A DNA stretch of 64,000 nucleotides from Henckelia pumila (GCF_033568475.1 NC_133123.1:16974622-17038621); one strand, 5' to 3'; positions 1-11,852 are shown, counted from the stretch's first letter. The notes: generated by a model from the sequence alone, not told the origin. Made by a program: numbers and translations.

Positions 1-1221
1 ATATATTTGTTAATAGATAACACCAAAATTGAAGAGTTGTAATGATGATGCTATTACACATCATTTTTTTGAAATATTTAAATTATATTATATGTTTTTA
101 TTTTAATTTTTTATTTACACAGATGCATAATCTGTTTAAAGTAAGTATTTTGAGCGGGAAAACTTGAAGTTTCCTTTTTTGGAAGACTTGGTTTTATATA
201 TGCTAGTATTCCATCGTGCGATGCACAGAGTGTTATTTTTATACAATTATTGGCAAAATTAGTAAATATGAGTGTGTGAATAAATAATTAAAATACAAAT
301 AAATTAAGGTTGAATTGGATTAAAGGATTTGAAAACTACGAATATAATGCATTTTCATTGTTTAGATAACTTAAAAAAATTCATCTTGATATGTATTATA
401 CTACAATTGAGGTCATCACAACGGATTTCATAGAGAGTATTGAAATCAATTTAAATTCATTGTGGTTGGAGGGGTATTTGACAGAGTTTAATAAATGTCT
501 TATTTTAATATTTTACTTCTTCATATTATCTTTGCATTAAAAATTTTGTTGTTTCAATTTTATTTTTATCTATATTTTAAAATTTTTAGATCAAATATTT
601 TATCATTTATAATATTATCTTATTTTTTGAATATTCAATATTATTTCTATCTATAATTTTACATTAAATAATATATTATTTGTATTTTTTAATTTTATGA
701 TATCTTTACTATTTTCGAAAATGCCTTTTGGCCTTTTGGGCGAGAAAATTTGTTTTATTTCTATTTATGCGATTTTTTTGTTTATATATATATATATTTA
801 GAATGATATAGATAATAATCCTGTATTTTTTTTATGCAAATACCATTTATTTATTTTAAAAAAAAAATTACATCGGGAGATGGGATATTATTTAATTCCT
901 CTAATACTGTTCAAAAATTATGTATTTGATGTGGTAAATACTCTATTTTTTGTATTGTTCTTATTATTATTTAATTTAACATTGAGATTAGATGTGGTTG
1001 TGGGATTTTTTTGGCCGTTTATATAGATCCAAACTCATGTGTTTTTTCTTCTTCTTCATAGAATAGACGTTTGTGTGGGGCGAATCCAAAAAATTTGTTG
1101 AATAAAAGCAATAGTTAGAGACCACAAGCTTCAAGTATGGGAGAAATTAAAATTTTTTGTTGTAAATGATTATATTATATGCATATATAATCATTCATAA
1201 CAAAAATTAAAATATAATAAC

Positions 1222-1260
<39 letters not shown>

Positions 1261-2149
1261 GGTTTAAATTTAATACTTAATTTACAATATCATCTACGAC
1301 TTAAAATTTTTTGAAATTAATTAACAATAACTAAATTTAACAAGCTACAAAATATATCATTTCCAATATGAGTGATTAAAATATCATTCAAATATTTTTT
1401 TTCAATTCGATTAATTGGTAAACATTTTGCGTTATCATACCAATAAAGAGCAACATAACTGAATCATATATAATAACAAGAAATAAACGAAAATTTTTAG
1501 ACTCGTCAAGCAAGCGTGTATTGTTGTTAATGGTGAATGAGTTTATAGGATATTTTATTGTTTTATTAATAATAATTATTGTGTGCACTTTCAAATTCCA
1601 AAATGCAAATGCGTTTTTTCACGTCAAAATTTAAGGGAGGACAATTGTTCGTTCACTTCTTGTGTCACTGCACTACGTGCCATTACGGGTTTTATCATTG
1701 GTTGCATGTATTTGTTATGACTTATATTATTTAAGAAAAAATACTCAGAACGGATCTAGAATTTAATGGTTAGGAAGACCCATATTATGTTATGACAGGG
1801 ATGCTGTCAAGTGTCGACGAAGACCGTATACTAATGATAAAATATTTAAGGTTTAGAAAGTATTTGTTACTATTAATTTTGTTTGGTGATGCTGAAGTCA
1901 CAACAAAAATTATAAAAAAGTTCTTATACCATAAAAAAAATTCAATACAAAAATTTTATTTATCAAATCGTATAATACATTAAATGAAAAATCTCACAAT
2001 AAAATATCAAAATATCACGATACTCTAACAAAAAGTCATTTTTTAAAGATATTTTTCAATAAGAAAAAAATGAGCGAAACAAAATTTAAAAATTAAGGTT
2101 TTAGTTTCATATGATATTTCTCCGTTTAATGGTAATACATTATAAAAAA
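1..2149. other. AT-rich intergenic DNA, no gene seen
   Basis: No reading frame here looks like a conserved protein; the short ORFs are low-complexity, rich in I, N, K and F. A TA dinucleotide run lies at about 1207-1256. Around 195-232, read on the minus strand, a short hairpin containing ATCGCAC is followed by CTAG, which resembles a Helitron 3' end. The next base is not the expected T, so that reading is weak. Confidence 0.6.
1207..1256. repeat. TA dinucleotide microsatellite
   Basis: An almost pure run of alternating T and A. Similar runs occur near 21637-21680 and 21789-21827. Confidence 0.9.
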
Positions 2150-3146
2150 GAGTAAAATGTATTTTGGTATATGAACTATTGTTAAAATGTCATATTTGTA
2201 CAAGAGCTATTGAAAATGGCTTAATTGGTACATGATCTAACTAAAAAGTCAATTTTACCCTTAATATGAATTAATATTATATTGATTAATTTTAAAATAT
2301 AATATTTATTAAAAATTAATATATAAATATATATATAATGATAAAAAATTGTCAATTCAAATTATACAACAAATATTGTAATATATTGTTATGATAAAAA
2401 CATAGATCACCGAAGTCTGTTGACTTTGTTTTTAAATAATTGAAACAAACATATTCACTATTTTATTTTTTCAATATTTGATACAAAAATTTTCAACATT
2501 AAAGATTAGATCATGAAAAAACAAATTTCAAAGAAAAAATTTCACTTATTGTCTCGATTTACGTAGTTCTAATAACCCAAAATTTTTCCACTTGATTTAA
2601 TAATTTATAAATTTATATTTTTACTCGCACTTGAATTAAATATTAATAAATAAATATTTATTTAATTATATTTTATCGTCATTAAATATATTTTAGTGTT
2701 ATATGCATATGATTTATTTAGTGACTTTGTGGTTTTATTAATATATAATTTATATCAATTTTTTTAAATGAATAATTATTAACATTGATAGAAAAAATAT
2801 CATTTCATTATATATTATTTATATTTTAAAAATATAAATAATTTATTAATGAGTGTTTTTTTCATTAATAAATTATTTATATTTTTAAAATATAAATAAT
2901 TTATTAATGAGTATTTTTAGTCCTATATGCATATGATTTATTTATTGATTTTGTGGTTTTTATTAATATATATATATTAATTTTTAATAAATATGATATT
3001 TTAAAATTAATCAATATAATATTAGTTCATATTAAGGGTAAAATTGATCTTTAATTTGGATCATGTACCAATTAAGCCATTTTTAATAGTTCGTGTACCA
3101 ATATGACATTTTACCAATAGTTCATGTACCAAAATACATTTTACTC
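2150..3146. mobile_element. Mutator-like element with long terminal inverted repeats (about 1 kb, non-autonomous)
   Basis: The first and last roughly 180-190 bases are inverted copies of each other: GAGTAAAATGTATTTTGG at the left end answers CCAAAATACATTTTACTC at the right end, and the match runs inward to TAAAATATAATATTTATTAAA. Identical 10-bp direct repeats TTATAAAAAA flank it at 2140-2149 and 3147-3156. Long TIRs with a 9-11 bp TSD are the mark of Mutator-like elements. The interior has no transposase frame. It contains two diverged direct copies starting TATGCATATGATTTATTTA (about 2700 and 2925) and palindromic TATAAATAATTTATTAATGAG units at 2815-2910. Confidence 0.8.
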
Positions 3147-3329
3147 TTATAAAAAAACTAAAAAATTCAGTCATTTTAACAAAGACCCATTTTCAACATA
3201 AAAAAATAAATATTGGAATCGACGTCTATTAAATCTAACATAGATATATAAAATAAAAATTTAAAACAAACTCAAAAATAGATAAATAAATAAAATTTTA
3301 AAACAAACTTAAAATTAATAATGATGATG

Positions 3330-3410
3330 AAATGTATTGAAACGTGCACCTCTAGACTTAACCAAATACCTTACTATCTAAGCTACATCATTATTATTAA
3401 TTTTTTTTTT
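3330..3410 (-). repeat. Possible tRNA-derived SINE remnant
   Basis: On the minus strand a tRNA-like A box (TAGCTTAGATAG) is followed about 30 bases later by a weak B box (GTTTCAATAC). This resembles the polymerase III promoter at the head of plant SINEs. No clear SINE body or tail is visible. Confidence 0.3.
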
Positions 3411-3424
3411 TAAGGTAAAACTTG

Positions 3425-4077
3425 TAAATTTATTATTTAAAATCATCAATTACAAGTCTAACCAACCATAAAGGAAACTCACCATTCATCCATACAAAAG
3501 ATGATTGTGAGGTAGAAGCAAAAAGAGCAATATGATGCGCAACAGAGTTCGCTGAGCGATAAACATGACTAAAGTTAGAGATAGTAGGTAGATGCATTCT
3601 CTTCGTAATATCTAGACACAAACTCCTAGGTAGCCGAGATCTTTCTCTGTAGCTGTAACTACTTGCACAGCTAGTAGGGAGTCCGTAGCAACCTGTACAT
3701 CTATAAAATGTTTCTCATACACAAGTTTCACCCCTTCCAATATAGCTAGTAGCTCGCCATAGACCACTGATATTGGTGGATTAATTTGTTTACCAGACAC
3801 CAATAAGAGTCGGCCTTGTCGGTCTCGTAACACCCCACCAATGCTATACTTATTCCGCTTCTCATTGACACAAGCACCCGTATTGAGTTTCAACATGCTC
3901 TGCGCTGGAGGTTCCCAATTTATTTCCTTCTGTTTAATTGAAACTCCATCTTGTACCATTAACCCCTTTCTAGCTTTACGAAAATCAGCCAATAACAAAG
4001 TATCCCAAGAGATTGAAGTCGGCAGCCAATGCCCACCCTCCATGGCCATTCGTTGCATCTGCCCTGAAAATACTAGA
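3425..4077 (-). pseudogene. RNase H-like (RVT_3) fragment of a LINE or host RNase H-domain gene, broken
   Basis: On the minus strand one frame (about 4077 down to 3612) reads WEPPAQSMLKLNTGA, then GGVLRDRQGRLLLVSGK, YGELLAILEG and VATDSLLAVQVV. These are the strands and acidic positions of the plant RNase H-like domain found at the end of non-LTR retrotransposon polyproteins and in small host proteins. The usual catalytic Asp in the first strand (LN-x-D-G) is read here as LNTGA. The domain continues in another frame (3621 down to 3433) with FSHVYRSANSVAHHIALFA, its usual C-terminal helix, so there is at least one frameshift. A hAT MITE has landed just upstream at 4086. This is a dead copy; LINE versus host gene cannot be decided. 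Confidence 0.75.
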
Positions 4078-4085
4078 GGTACAAT

Positions 4086-4377
4086 TAGAGGTGTCAAAAC
4101 GGGCTGGCGGGATGGGCCGGCCCACAACCTGTCACAACCCACTATTACGGCCCACCTTTAAGGCGGGTTGGGAAAACTCCAACCCAACCCGGCGGACTTA
4201 CGTGTAATTTGGCGGATTTTGGCGGGCCAACCTGCAACCCATCCCAACCCACCATTAGGTGGGGCGGGGCGGGCCGGCCCACCTTTAAGGCGGGTTGGAA
4301 AATTACCAACCCAACCCACCTATTTTGTATGGCGGGGCGGGCCAATCCGACGGACCTAGCCCATTTTGACATCTCTA
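4086..4377. mobile_element. hAT-type MITE (292 bp)
   Basis: The ends are TAGAGGTGTCAAAACGGGC and, inverted, GCCCATTTTGACATCTCTA. The flanks are 8-bp direct repeats GGTACAAT (4078-4085) and GGTACAAC (4378-4385), 7 of 8 identical. An 8-bp TSD with TAG-type ends fits hAT. The interior is GC-rich with repeated GCGGGTTGG and CCCAACCC blocks, giving inverted symmetry and spurious ORFs on both strands. Confidence 0.85.
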
Positions 4378-4385
4378 GGTACAAC

Positions 4386-5132
4386 AAATATCGTGCACAA
4401 CGATATTTACAATAATAATATCGTGAGATTTGTTATTTTATCGCGATATTTTGTATATAATGTATCGTGATATTTTGATAAATTAAATCTCTATATTGTG
4501 TTATAAGATTTGTTGTACAAATTTCGTTGTAACTGTAGTATTACTCATTTTTTAAAACGAGGTTATGTTTGAATATGTGTTTTAAACATATTTTTAGTGA
4601 TTTATAAGTGAAAAAAGTTTAAAGTGTGTGTTAGAACAAAATTTTTATAAAATGTTTCTAAAAAAATGTTATCTAAGTATAGTTTTTACAAAATGATTGA
4701 GAAATGTTTTTAAAATAGAAGATAATAATCGAATTCAAAACAAATTATTTTTTTATAGAATAATTGTTCAAACAAATATTTGTTCTAAAAAAATTCGACG
4801 CAAATTTTTTAAAAACTACTTTTATAAAAAAAAAAAAATTATAAGTATTTGTATAAACGAAGTTAAAATGTATTTTTGGGGTGACTACTCTCCCCAAAAA
4901 ACATGAAGCGGCTGTGTCTGCCACACGAGCACGTGGCACCGTGGCCAACCCTATATTTTAATTTTTTTTTTTTGGTTCTAAAAATTGTAAATTATAATTT
5001 GGAAAGTTTCGGAGTTGTAATGTTGCATTTTAGCTGTTGGAGATTTAGTTATTAATTTTTTTTAAAATTTATTTTCCAAAATTTTACAACTATATAAGAA
5101 CCTTCTTCACATGTATGAACATGCTGCCCTAA
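4386..5132. other. AT-rich intergenic DNA, nothing recognised
   Basis: A stretch at 4390-4520 repeats ATATCGTG-like words. The rest is low-complexity A and T. Neither strand has a plausible coding region. Confidence 0.5.
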
Positions 5133-5141
5133 TAATTAATA

Positions 5142-5451
5142 GGGAAAACCGTAAATTTGGTTTTGTATGTTTGTCACTTTGCGATTTTGGTCCGCTATGT
5201 TTTCATATTTAAGTTTTAGACCTGCATGTTTTGATTTTTGGCAATTTCGGTTCTTTTTATTCGAAAATTCTTATGTGACACTGTACACGTCAGCTCCACA
5301 TAAGCACTGAATTGGTGCCACGTCAGCGCCACGTCGAAAAAAGGATTAAAATTACCAAAAAAAAAATAAAAATAGCGGACTAAAACTGAAATCTGAAAAT
5401 ATAAAGGATAGAAATCGCAACAAACATAAATGACCAAAAAATAATTTTTCC
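5142..5451. mobile_element. Mutator-like MITE with long TIRs (310 bp)
   Basis: It begins GGGAAAACCGTAAATTTGG and ends with the imperfect inverse ...ACCAAAAAATAATTTTTCC. The inverted match runs about 100 bases in from each side (CACTTTGCGATTTTGG against AGAAATCGCAACAAA). The 9-bp repeat TAATTAATA occurs on both sides (5133-5141 and 5452-5460). The loop holds ACGTCAGC and CCACGTC words. The same family recurs at 8233-8538 and, disrupted, at about 31078-31786. Confidence 0.8.
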
Positions 5452-5460
5452 TAATTAATA

Positions 5461-7345
5461 ATATTTATATTTAATTTTACGAATGATTATTCATATTTTC
5501 GTTGTAATTTTTTTTATTCTGAATTTTCTATTCTGAAGTTCTCCACAGATATTCAATAATATTTTTTTTCAAATTTTTATTAAATCATTAAAAAATTAAC
5601 ATATACTATTAATAAGTTAAATAAATATATAAATGAATATGAGTATATTAAATATATAACTGAAAGTTATAAATATAGTAAATGAATGCGTGATTGGATA
5701 GCCGGCTCACTGAAAGTTGTATTTTTGAGTATATGATTGAAGGAAAAGTTTAAAACTAGTGATTGTTTAAATTTTGTGGTTGAAAGTGATGCAAAAGAAA
5801 TGCTACAAACAGTGAGCTTATTCTCTAAGCTCAGTACCGGAGATGTTCTTAATAAATTAAAAATATTTATTCCAAAGTCTAAAATATTGAAAAAGAATAG
5901 TATGTCACATCATATTTCAAAAATTAATGTGATCACCTGCAGTGTATTGCTGTCAGAATAATAAATTGGGGTCCCCTTTATAAGCAATGTCTATTTTTGA
6001 TTGGTGGGTTAATTCTGTACTCGATACGTCAAAAATTAGACTTGGCTACTTAAATGCCAGTAACTCAAAAATATTAAAATTTTTGTATATCGTAACAAAA
6101 ATATCGGTATAAAAAAAATTTATATCGGTATCGATATCAAAATTTTAAAATTTTGGTATGAAAAAAATTCATATTGATACCGTATAGATACTGAAAAAAA
6201 TTAGTTATACCAAAAAAAATATCTATATATATAAAAAAATTCAGCACAGTATGTCGAAAATTTGGTATTTCTGTTCGATATTCAGCCCTACAGTCGTCCC
6301 AAGTCGATTCCTCATTTTTTGCTGATCCCATTCAGTTGCATCCGTGCACTCCAGGCCATAGACTGGGGCGCCACCCGAACTCAATCGAACCCAATATAAA
6401 AAAAAATTTAGAAGTTAGATCTGAAATCTGATATGTGAAGTTCGAATATATAGTTTGCCCTATTTTGTTCGAAAGCTATTCATGTTAATTGTTATTGCTT
6501 GAAAGTAAAGATTCGAAAGACTTAAAATATGTTTTTTTGTTGTATGATACATTAAAACTCTTGAACTCAATTTTTTCTTTTTTTGATATGTTTGAGTACG
6601 ACTCGAATTCAATAATTCAAGATAAAATTCCGATATTTTTCGAGCTGGACAACACAGAGACCAATAGACGTGTATACAAACACATTTGGATGGATGATAA
6701 TGCAGTTGTTTTATACGGAGAAAAAACCAACAGGGACAACTTGATAAGGCGAAAAAACCAGGGGCAATAATAATAAGAAAACCATAATAATTTGTTAAGT
6801 AAAAATTTTATTTTTAATGGCATGTTATACTCTCAAATCTGAGAATGTATCGACTTGTAAACTTTCTCTACTTGATAATTTAATTAAAAAAGAAGAAAAA
6901 AACTCAATTATTGGATTGGACAAGTGTTTTTACTCCGATTATTTTTGTTTTTCATGCACTTGGCTCCTCACATTTTGCACTATACAGATAAAAGTTTGAT
7001 GGGTCACTATCGGAATGAATGGAGCCTGTCTGTTTTAAGGGACCAGCATCCAATCATTCAGTACACACAACATTTACCATCGTGCCAAAGGGGTAAATTT
7101 TAGAATCATTTATTTTCAATCGTACCTTCTTCACTTTGGCTAATATTTTTTTTTATTTTTATTTTACAAATATATGTATGGTGAGTGATATATATGATTT
7201 TAGAAACAACATATAATTTTTTGTTATAAAATGACAAGTCAAAGTATTGATTTAATTGGTCATTTATCACCAAGCAAATGTAGAGGGAAGTTTTAAAGAT
7301 TTTGGTGGAATCAATTGCTCTCTCTATGACCACAATCTATCCCCT
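5461..7345. other. Intergenic DNA with a decayed element, no gene
   Basis: The short ORFs here (for example 5737-5961, 6489-6770 and 6817-6999) have no recognisable domain and look accidental. Around 6080-6290 the sequence is rich in ATCGGTAT, ATACCG and AATTTTGGTAT words like those in the hAT MITE at 28897-29336, so it is probably an old relative without intact ends. Confidence 0.5.
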
Positions 7346-8158
7346 GTAGATCATCTCCAATCCGATACTATGTTACCTTAAAACGCCAACATAGCGTTGG
7401 ATTCTCTTCTCTAACCTAGCGCTATTTTCAGTGCTAGGCTAGGTTAGTGTAGAGCTACAGTGTTGTACCAAATTTGGTGCAACACTTTAGCTCTATGCTA
7501 TCTTTTTTTTTTTTTTTTGTGGTTTTCTATTTCTTATTTATAATATATATTAAGATTAGTTATAATATGATATATTATAATAATATTATTATGTACATTT
7601 TTAAATAATTGTTTTAAATTTTTTTATTTATTTAATAAATAACTAAATTAGGGTTTTGAACTATATTATCAATTAAATAAATAATAAAATTTTAATTTCA
7701 TAATTATGAATGTTATATGTAATTGTTTTTATCTTAATATTATTTGTATGTGTAATGTATTTTAACAATAGTTTTAATTTTCTGAATTATGTAACTCTAA
7801 TTTAATTATTAACATTATTTTTTTTAAAAAAAGACTGAAACAATAAAGGCGTCCTATTAAGTTTAGTAGGACACATATGTTAAAACAAAAAAAATAATTT
7901 TTTTTAAATTCATTATATTTCTAATGAATATTTATATATAAACTATTATTTTAGATATTAATGATATTTAATTATTGTGTTTAAAAATATTTGGTGGAAT
8001 AAATTAGTTGTTGTGAATAAAATAATAGAGAATATTCCAATAATATTTTTTTTAGTGTAGAGTAAATGAGTTGGAGATGAGTTTTGTATTCGGTGTAGGA
8101 ATTACACTATCTTGAAGTTAGTGTTAAACCAAGAAAGCGTAATGGGTTGGAGATATGC
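7346..8158. mobile_element. Probable Tourist/Harbinger-like MITE, diverged
   Basis: The left end GATCATCTCCAATCC and the right end GGGTTGGAGATATGC are imperfect inverted repeats of the kind seen in the better copy at 28197-28791. Both elements also share GGTGTAG...TTACACTAT near their right ends. No clean 3-bp TSD was found, so the borders are approximate. No transposase frame is present. Confidence 0.5.
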
Positions 8159-8232
8159 TGATATACCTGAGAAGTTAAAACTCAAATATTTTTAAGCGTA
8201 AATTAACTTAACAAGCTCTACATTTTTAAATA

Positions 8233-8538
8233 GGAAAAATTGTTTGTTTTTGTTTTTTTGATTTTTATATGTTGTTACTTTGCGATTTTCATCCATTATG
8301 TTATCAAATTTTAATCTAAGTATATTATTTTTGTTTTTGTTTTTTATTTTTTGCAATTTAGTCATTTTTCGAGTTAGCACTGACATGAAACTAATATAGT
8401 CCAAATGTGTATAATACCACACCAGCTCTCCTAATAAAAACATGCTGAAATTTTAAAAAATTATCGAGTTAAAATTGAAATTTGTAACTTGGATGACTAA
8501 AATAACAAAATTAAAAGACCCAAAATGCAGTTGTTTCT
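8233..8538. mobile_element. Mutator-like MITE (306 bp), same family as 5142-5451
   Basis: It starts GGAAAAATTGTTTG and ends GCAGTTGTTTCT, with inverted similarity continuing inward (TTACTTTGCGATTTTCATCC). Identical 9-bp direct repeats TTTTAAATA flank it at 8224-8232 and 8539-8547. It is more diverged internally than the copy at 5142. Confidence 0.7.
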
Positions 8539-8547
8539 TTTTAAATA

Positions 8548-9599
8548 CATATATCGAGGCTTATCAAGATAGACGAATTTGATTTGAGTGGATTTAATTT
8601 CAAATCAATATATCAAATAAGATATATTCATTTGAATCAAAATTAAAAATGAATTATTTGAATCAGAAATCCTTTGTGTTGCCTAATTATATTTTTTTTG
8701 CTTTGAATTTTAAATCAATATTGAATAGTCACTATAAATCCATGAAATCCTACTACAAATCTAAATTCTTCAATTCAAAAATTATATAAATTATAATTAA
8801 AAATTTTAAAAATAAAACTCCGGCTCAAGTCCCTATATAAGAATCCATTATCCAAGCATATGATATATTAGTGAATATATTATTTAACCTCTACTCATAT
8901 TGATGATCGAATATGATGAAATATTTCTCAGATCGAGCTTCAATAACGCTAAATTAAATTCGCTTGCACCTCCACTTATTATTGCAAACCCAAGTTTTCC
9001 AAAATCTGTTTTTATTTTTTTGTCAAAATAAAAATAAATTTTCCCGTTTAATAGTTAATATATTTTTGTCGGAGCCAATTTAAAAATACAGCGGCCTTTT
9101 GACTTTACAATACATTTCTGGCCTACATGGCATAAAGACCTTGTGTCTCAACTCTCAAATCTAAAATCAAAATTGCAGAATCAAAGCGTACAAAAGGACC
9201 CCTCCCATACGTGGCCTTTCCTCATTTACCTGATTACATTAATAATAATTAATTAAAAAATCCTATATCGAAATCAATTCGTGCAACATTGAATGTTGCA
9301 TAAATATTCAACAGAAAACTAGATTTTTTTCGTTTCGAGCTCGAGACCAATCACATTAATCAAGCTTGAGATTGATTGGAATCCCAATAATTGAATTTAA
9401 AAATAAACATAAACAAATCCAAATGAAAAATGAGTGAAGAAAACATAAATTGGATCCTATGGACAATGCAAAGTTGACGGAAATGACTAACGGTAAAATA
9501 ATTTATAAACATAGTACATCTCATTATAATTTGAACCAAATGGATCCAACGAAGTTGACGTGTAGTTTTGAATCCTTTGGCCCAAAGGCAACAATGTAA
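8548..9599. other. Intergenic DNA, no gene seen
   Basis: AT-rich sequence. Around 8570-8760 are repeated TTTGAATCAAA and TTTCAAATCAAT words, similar to stretches near 11.05 kb and 30.3 kb, probably remnants of one old element family. No coding signal. Confidence 0.45.
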
Positions 9600-10206
9600 T
9601 TGTACAAAAAAATGCTCTTAAAATAAAGGGACATCTCTCTCGGATCTATAGTATGGAATTTAACTCACCATGGAGTTATATGATTGCCATACTTTATTAC
9701 CCATAAACCAGCAAATTGACAAGTATTATGGAAATGCTATTTCTAATATTGATAATAAGTTAAAAACGCAAAAGAATAATTCTAAATCCATAGAATACAA
9801 TAGTCTATTAAGGTATAATGCCTTCACAATATCATATTAGAATCTGTATGTACAGAAACACCATCAGAAAATGGATTATCACATCAGCATCGACACGCTG
9901 GCGTCTCAGACGACCGTCGTGAGATTTAAATCCGCAATCATCCTTTGGCGTGTAGTTTCAGGTAGTTTAAATAAAACGTTGGCAGCAAACTCAGGACATC
10001 AAGGGAACTCTTTCTTTTGTAAACTCAAAACACTCGTATATCTAAATGACAATTTTGAACAAGCAAATAGAAATACTGCACTAATATTCCCTCCTTATAT
10101 GCTCGGGTAGATACAAGATAAACCAATCCAGATTCAACTTAAGGAATGGACTGATATTGGGTGCTGCATTCATCTCGAAGGCAAAGCGAAGTACTAGAGA
10201 GTTCAC
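9600..10206 (-). repeat. Copy A of a duplicated segment in the snoRNA locus
   Basis: This segment is collinear with 10831-11852. Shared landmarks in order are GGACATC...TCGGATCTAT, CCATACTTT..TTACCCAT, GACAAGTATTATGGAAATGCTATTT, the snoRNA-like block at 9859-9948, GGCAGCAAACTC.GGACATCAAGG, AATATTCCCTCCT and GAATGGACTGATAT.GGGTGCTGC. Copy B carries an extra insert of about 300 bp near 10975-11275. Similarity of roughly 85-90 percent by eye extends over non-coding sequence, so it is a genomic duplication. Confidence 0.75.
9859..9948 (-). ncRNA. Box C/D snoRNA, U35/snR73-like, copy A
   Basis: Read on the minus strand the order is box C (ATGATTG, 9941-9935; 5 of 7 to RUGAUGA), box D' CTGA (9909-9906), box C' (TGATGTG, 9886-9880) and box D CTGA (9867-9864). 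This is the full C, D', C', D order of a methylation guide in about 80 nt. Two bases before box D' lies TCTCACGACGGTC (9924-9912). It is complementary over 13 nt to the conserved 25S rRNA sequence GACCGUCGUGAGA, as recalled. The D'+5 rule selects the C of GAC, the nucleotide known as Cm2959 in yeast, guided there by snR73 and in animals by U35. The guide upstream of box D has no target I recognise. The terminal stem is weak. Confidence 0.65.
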
Positions 10207-10830
10207 AAATCAGACTCAATTTGTTTGTAAGCCCAAACCAGGCCATTGAACATCAATGGCCAAATTGGTTGAATGGGACCATTAAACCCTTCATACGATT
10301 ACAATAAGAAATTCCAAAAACAAATTCCAAATTCATCGACAGTTCACTTTCAATGAATTCCAATTCCTATTCCAATTCCAATTCAAAATCCAAATCCAAT
10401 ATCTTTGATAGATGCCAGATTTTGGTAGAATATTTTATCATATAATTGTCATCATCCTATAAATGACTAAATGAGATAACAACGCAGCATTCATGTCCTT
10501 ATCACAAGCATTACCACCGGTCTCAATAGCTTTTAGCTGGTGTACTTAACACGCACCCTTGCATATAGGTCAAAACCAGCTGATACAGGCATGCAATTAT
10601 GTATACGATGTCCACACATGTTTATTGGATTGGCGACTAAGGTCAAGAATAAGTACTCAATACAAACTGAATGGAATAGAAAGGACACTGTTGAAGCTGA
10701 AGTTTGATATCAGAACATCTAGTCTGATATCAAATTAGAATATCAAGAGTCCTAACAGCTGAAGTTGGTCCGTGGGTTAAATATAGTTCCATATAACCGA
10801 CCCAAAAAGATGCTTGATGATCTAATGGAG
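10207..10830. other. Spacer inside the snoRNA locus, possible further small RNAs
   Basis: At 10340-10395 there are short tandem words of the type ATTCCAATTCC. On the minus strand a perfect box C word, ATGATGA, lies at about 10449-10455, but no convincing box D follows. At about 10534-10597 GCTGGT and ACCAGC can close a hairpin of about 60 nt, the size of an H/ACA arm. None of these is enough to call an RNA. No protein-coding frame. Confidence 0.35.
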
Positions 10831-11852
10831 TTGCACCAAAAAGCTCTTACAATAAGGCGACATCCTCCTCGGATCTATCAGCTGTAATTTAGCTCACAAT
10901 GGAAATATATGATAGCCCATACTTTCTTACCCATGACCCAGAAGATTGACAAGCATGATGGAAATGCTATTTGGTTTAATTTGAAAAAAAGGGTAAAATC
11001 TTAATGTGAATCTCCAAAGTTGCATTTGGATAAAAGGATTTGAATTTGAGAGAAGGATTCGAGGGAAATATTTTAAATGATTACATTTTGTAGAATTTGA
11101 AATCCATTATATCAGTTGATAATAAGGTAAAAATGTAAAGGAATGGATTTTAAATCCAAGGATTCCGAGCGTGTTAAAAAAGTTGTGATGGATTTGAAAT
11201 TCTCCTGCCAACTGCACCCTATAAGGATTTTCATATAAATAACTGGCAAATACCTTCACAACATAGGACCAACTCTGACAACATTTTCTTCAATTTCAAT
11301 GTCACATATCTGAAATGCATCCAAACGAACTGAAATTTAAAAAAAGTCAACAATAGTTAAAGCGAATCAAATGGGCAGATAAAATTTAAATGCGAGCAGG
11401 AACATGAATAAGTCTATTTCCATTTAACATATCAAAGATATATTACAATCCATATGTATAGATGTAAAACACCATCAGAAAATGGATTATCACATCAGCA
11501 TTGACACATTGACGAGTCTAAGACGACCGTCGTGAGATTTAAATCCACAATCATCCTTTGGAGTTTAGTTTTGGGTACCACAAATAAAATATACCCCCTT
11601 CATAGTAGATTTAAATAAAACGCTGGCAGCAAACTCGGGACATCAAGGAAACTCCTCCTGTAAACTCAAGACATTAGGATATCTAAATGACAATATTTTG
11701 AGTAATTAAATAGAGAAATACTGCTCTAATATTCCCTCCTCATATGTTCAGGTAAATATAGGATAAACCTATCCAAATTCAACTGTAGGAATGGACTGAT
11801 ATGGGGTGCTGCGTTCATCTCAGAGGCAAAGTGAAGTACCAGAGAGCCAAAC
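10831..11852 (-). repeat. Copy B of the duplicated segment in the snoRNA locus
   Basis: Collinear with 9600-10206 as described there. It contains an extra block at about 10975-11275 whose ends (TTGCATTTGGATAAAAGGATTTGAA and, inverted, TTCAAATCC/AACTGCA words) suggest a later small transposon. Part of the same sequence also occurs at 28040-28196 plus 28792-28896. Confidence 0.7.
11469..11562 (-). ncRNA. Box C/D snoRNA, U35/snR73-like, copy B (box D' degenerate)
   Basis: This is the paralogue of the RNA at 9859-9948. On the minus strand it has box C ATGATTG (11554-11548), the same 13-nt rRNA complement TCTCACGACGGTC (11537-11525), box C' TGATGTG (11497-11491) and box D CTGA (11478-11475). The D' box has become CTTA (11522-11519). 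The guide is conserved while neighbouring bases changed, which fits constraint on the guide. The damaged D' may lower its activity. Terminal stem and processing are not shown by the sequence. Confidence 0.55.

Noticed and set aside
4145..4387. Overlapping ORFs on both strands in a GC-rich patch
   Set aside because: They lie entirely in the hAT MITE at 4086-4377 and come from its GCGGG/CCCAA repeats.
10449..10510. Perfect ATGATGA box C word on the minus strand
   Set aside because: No CTGA box lies at a suitable distance, and no rRNA complement was recognised, so it was not called a snoRNA.
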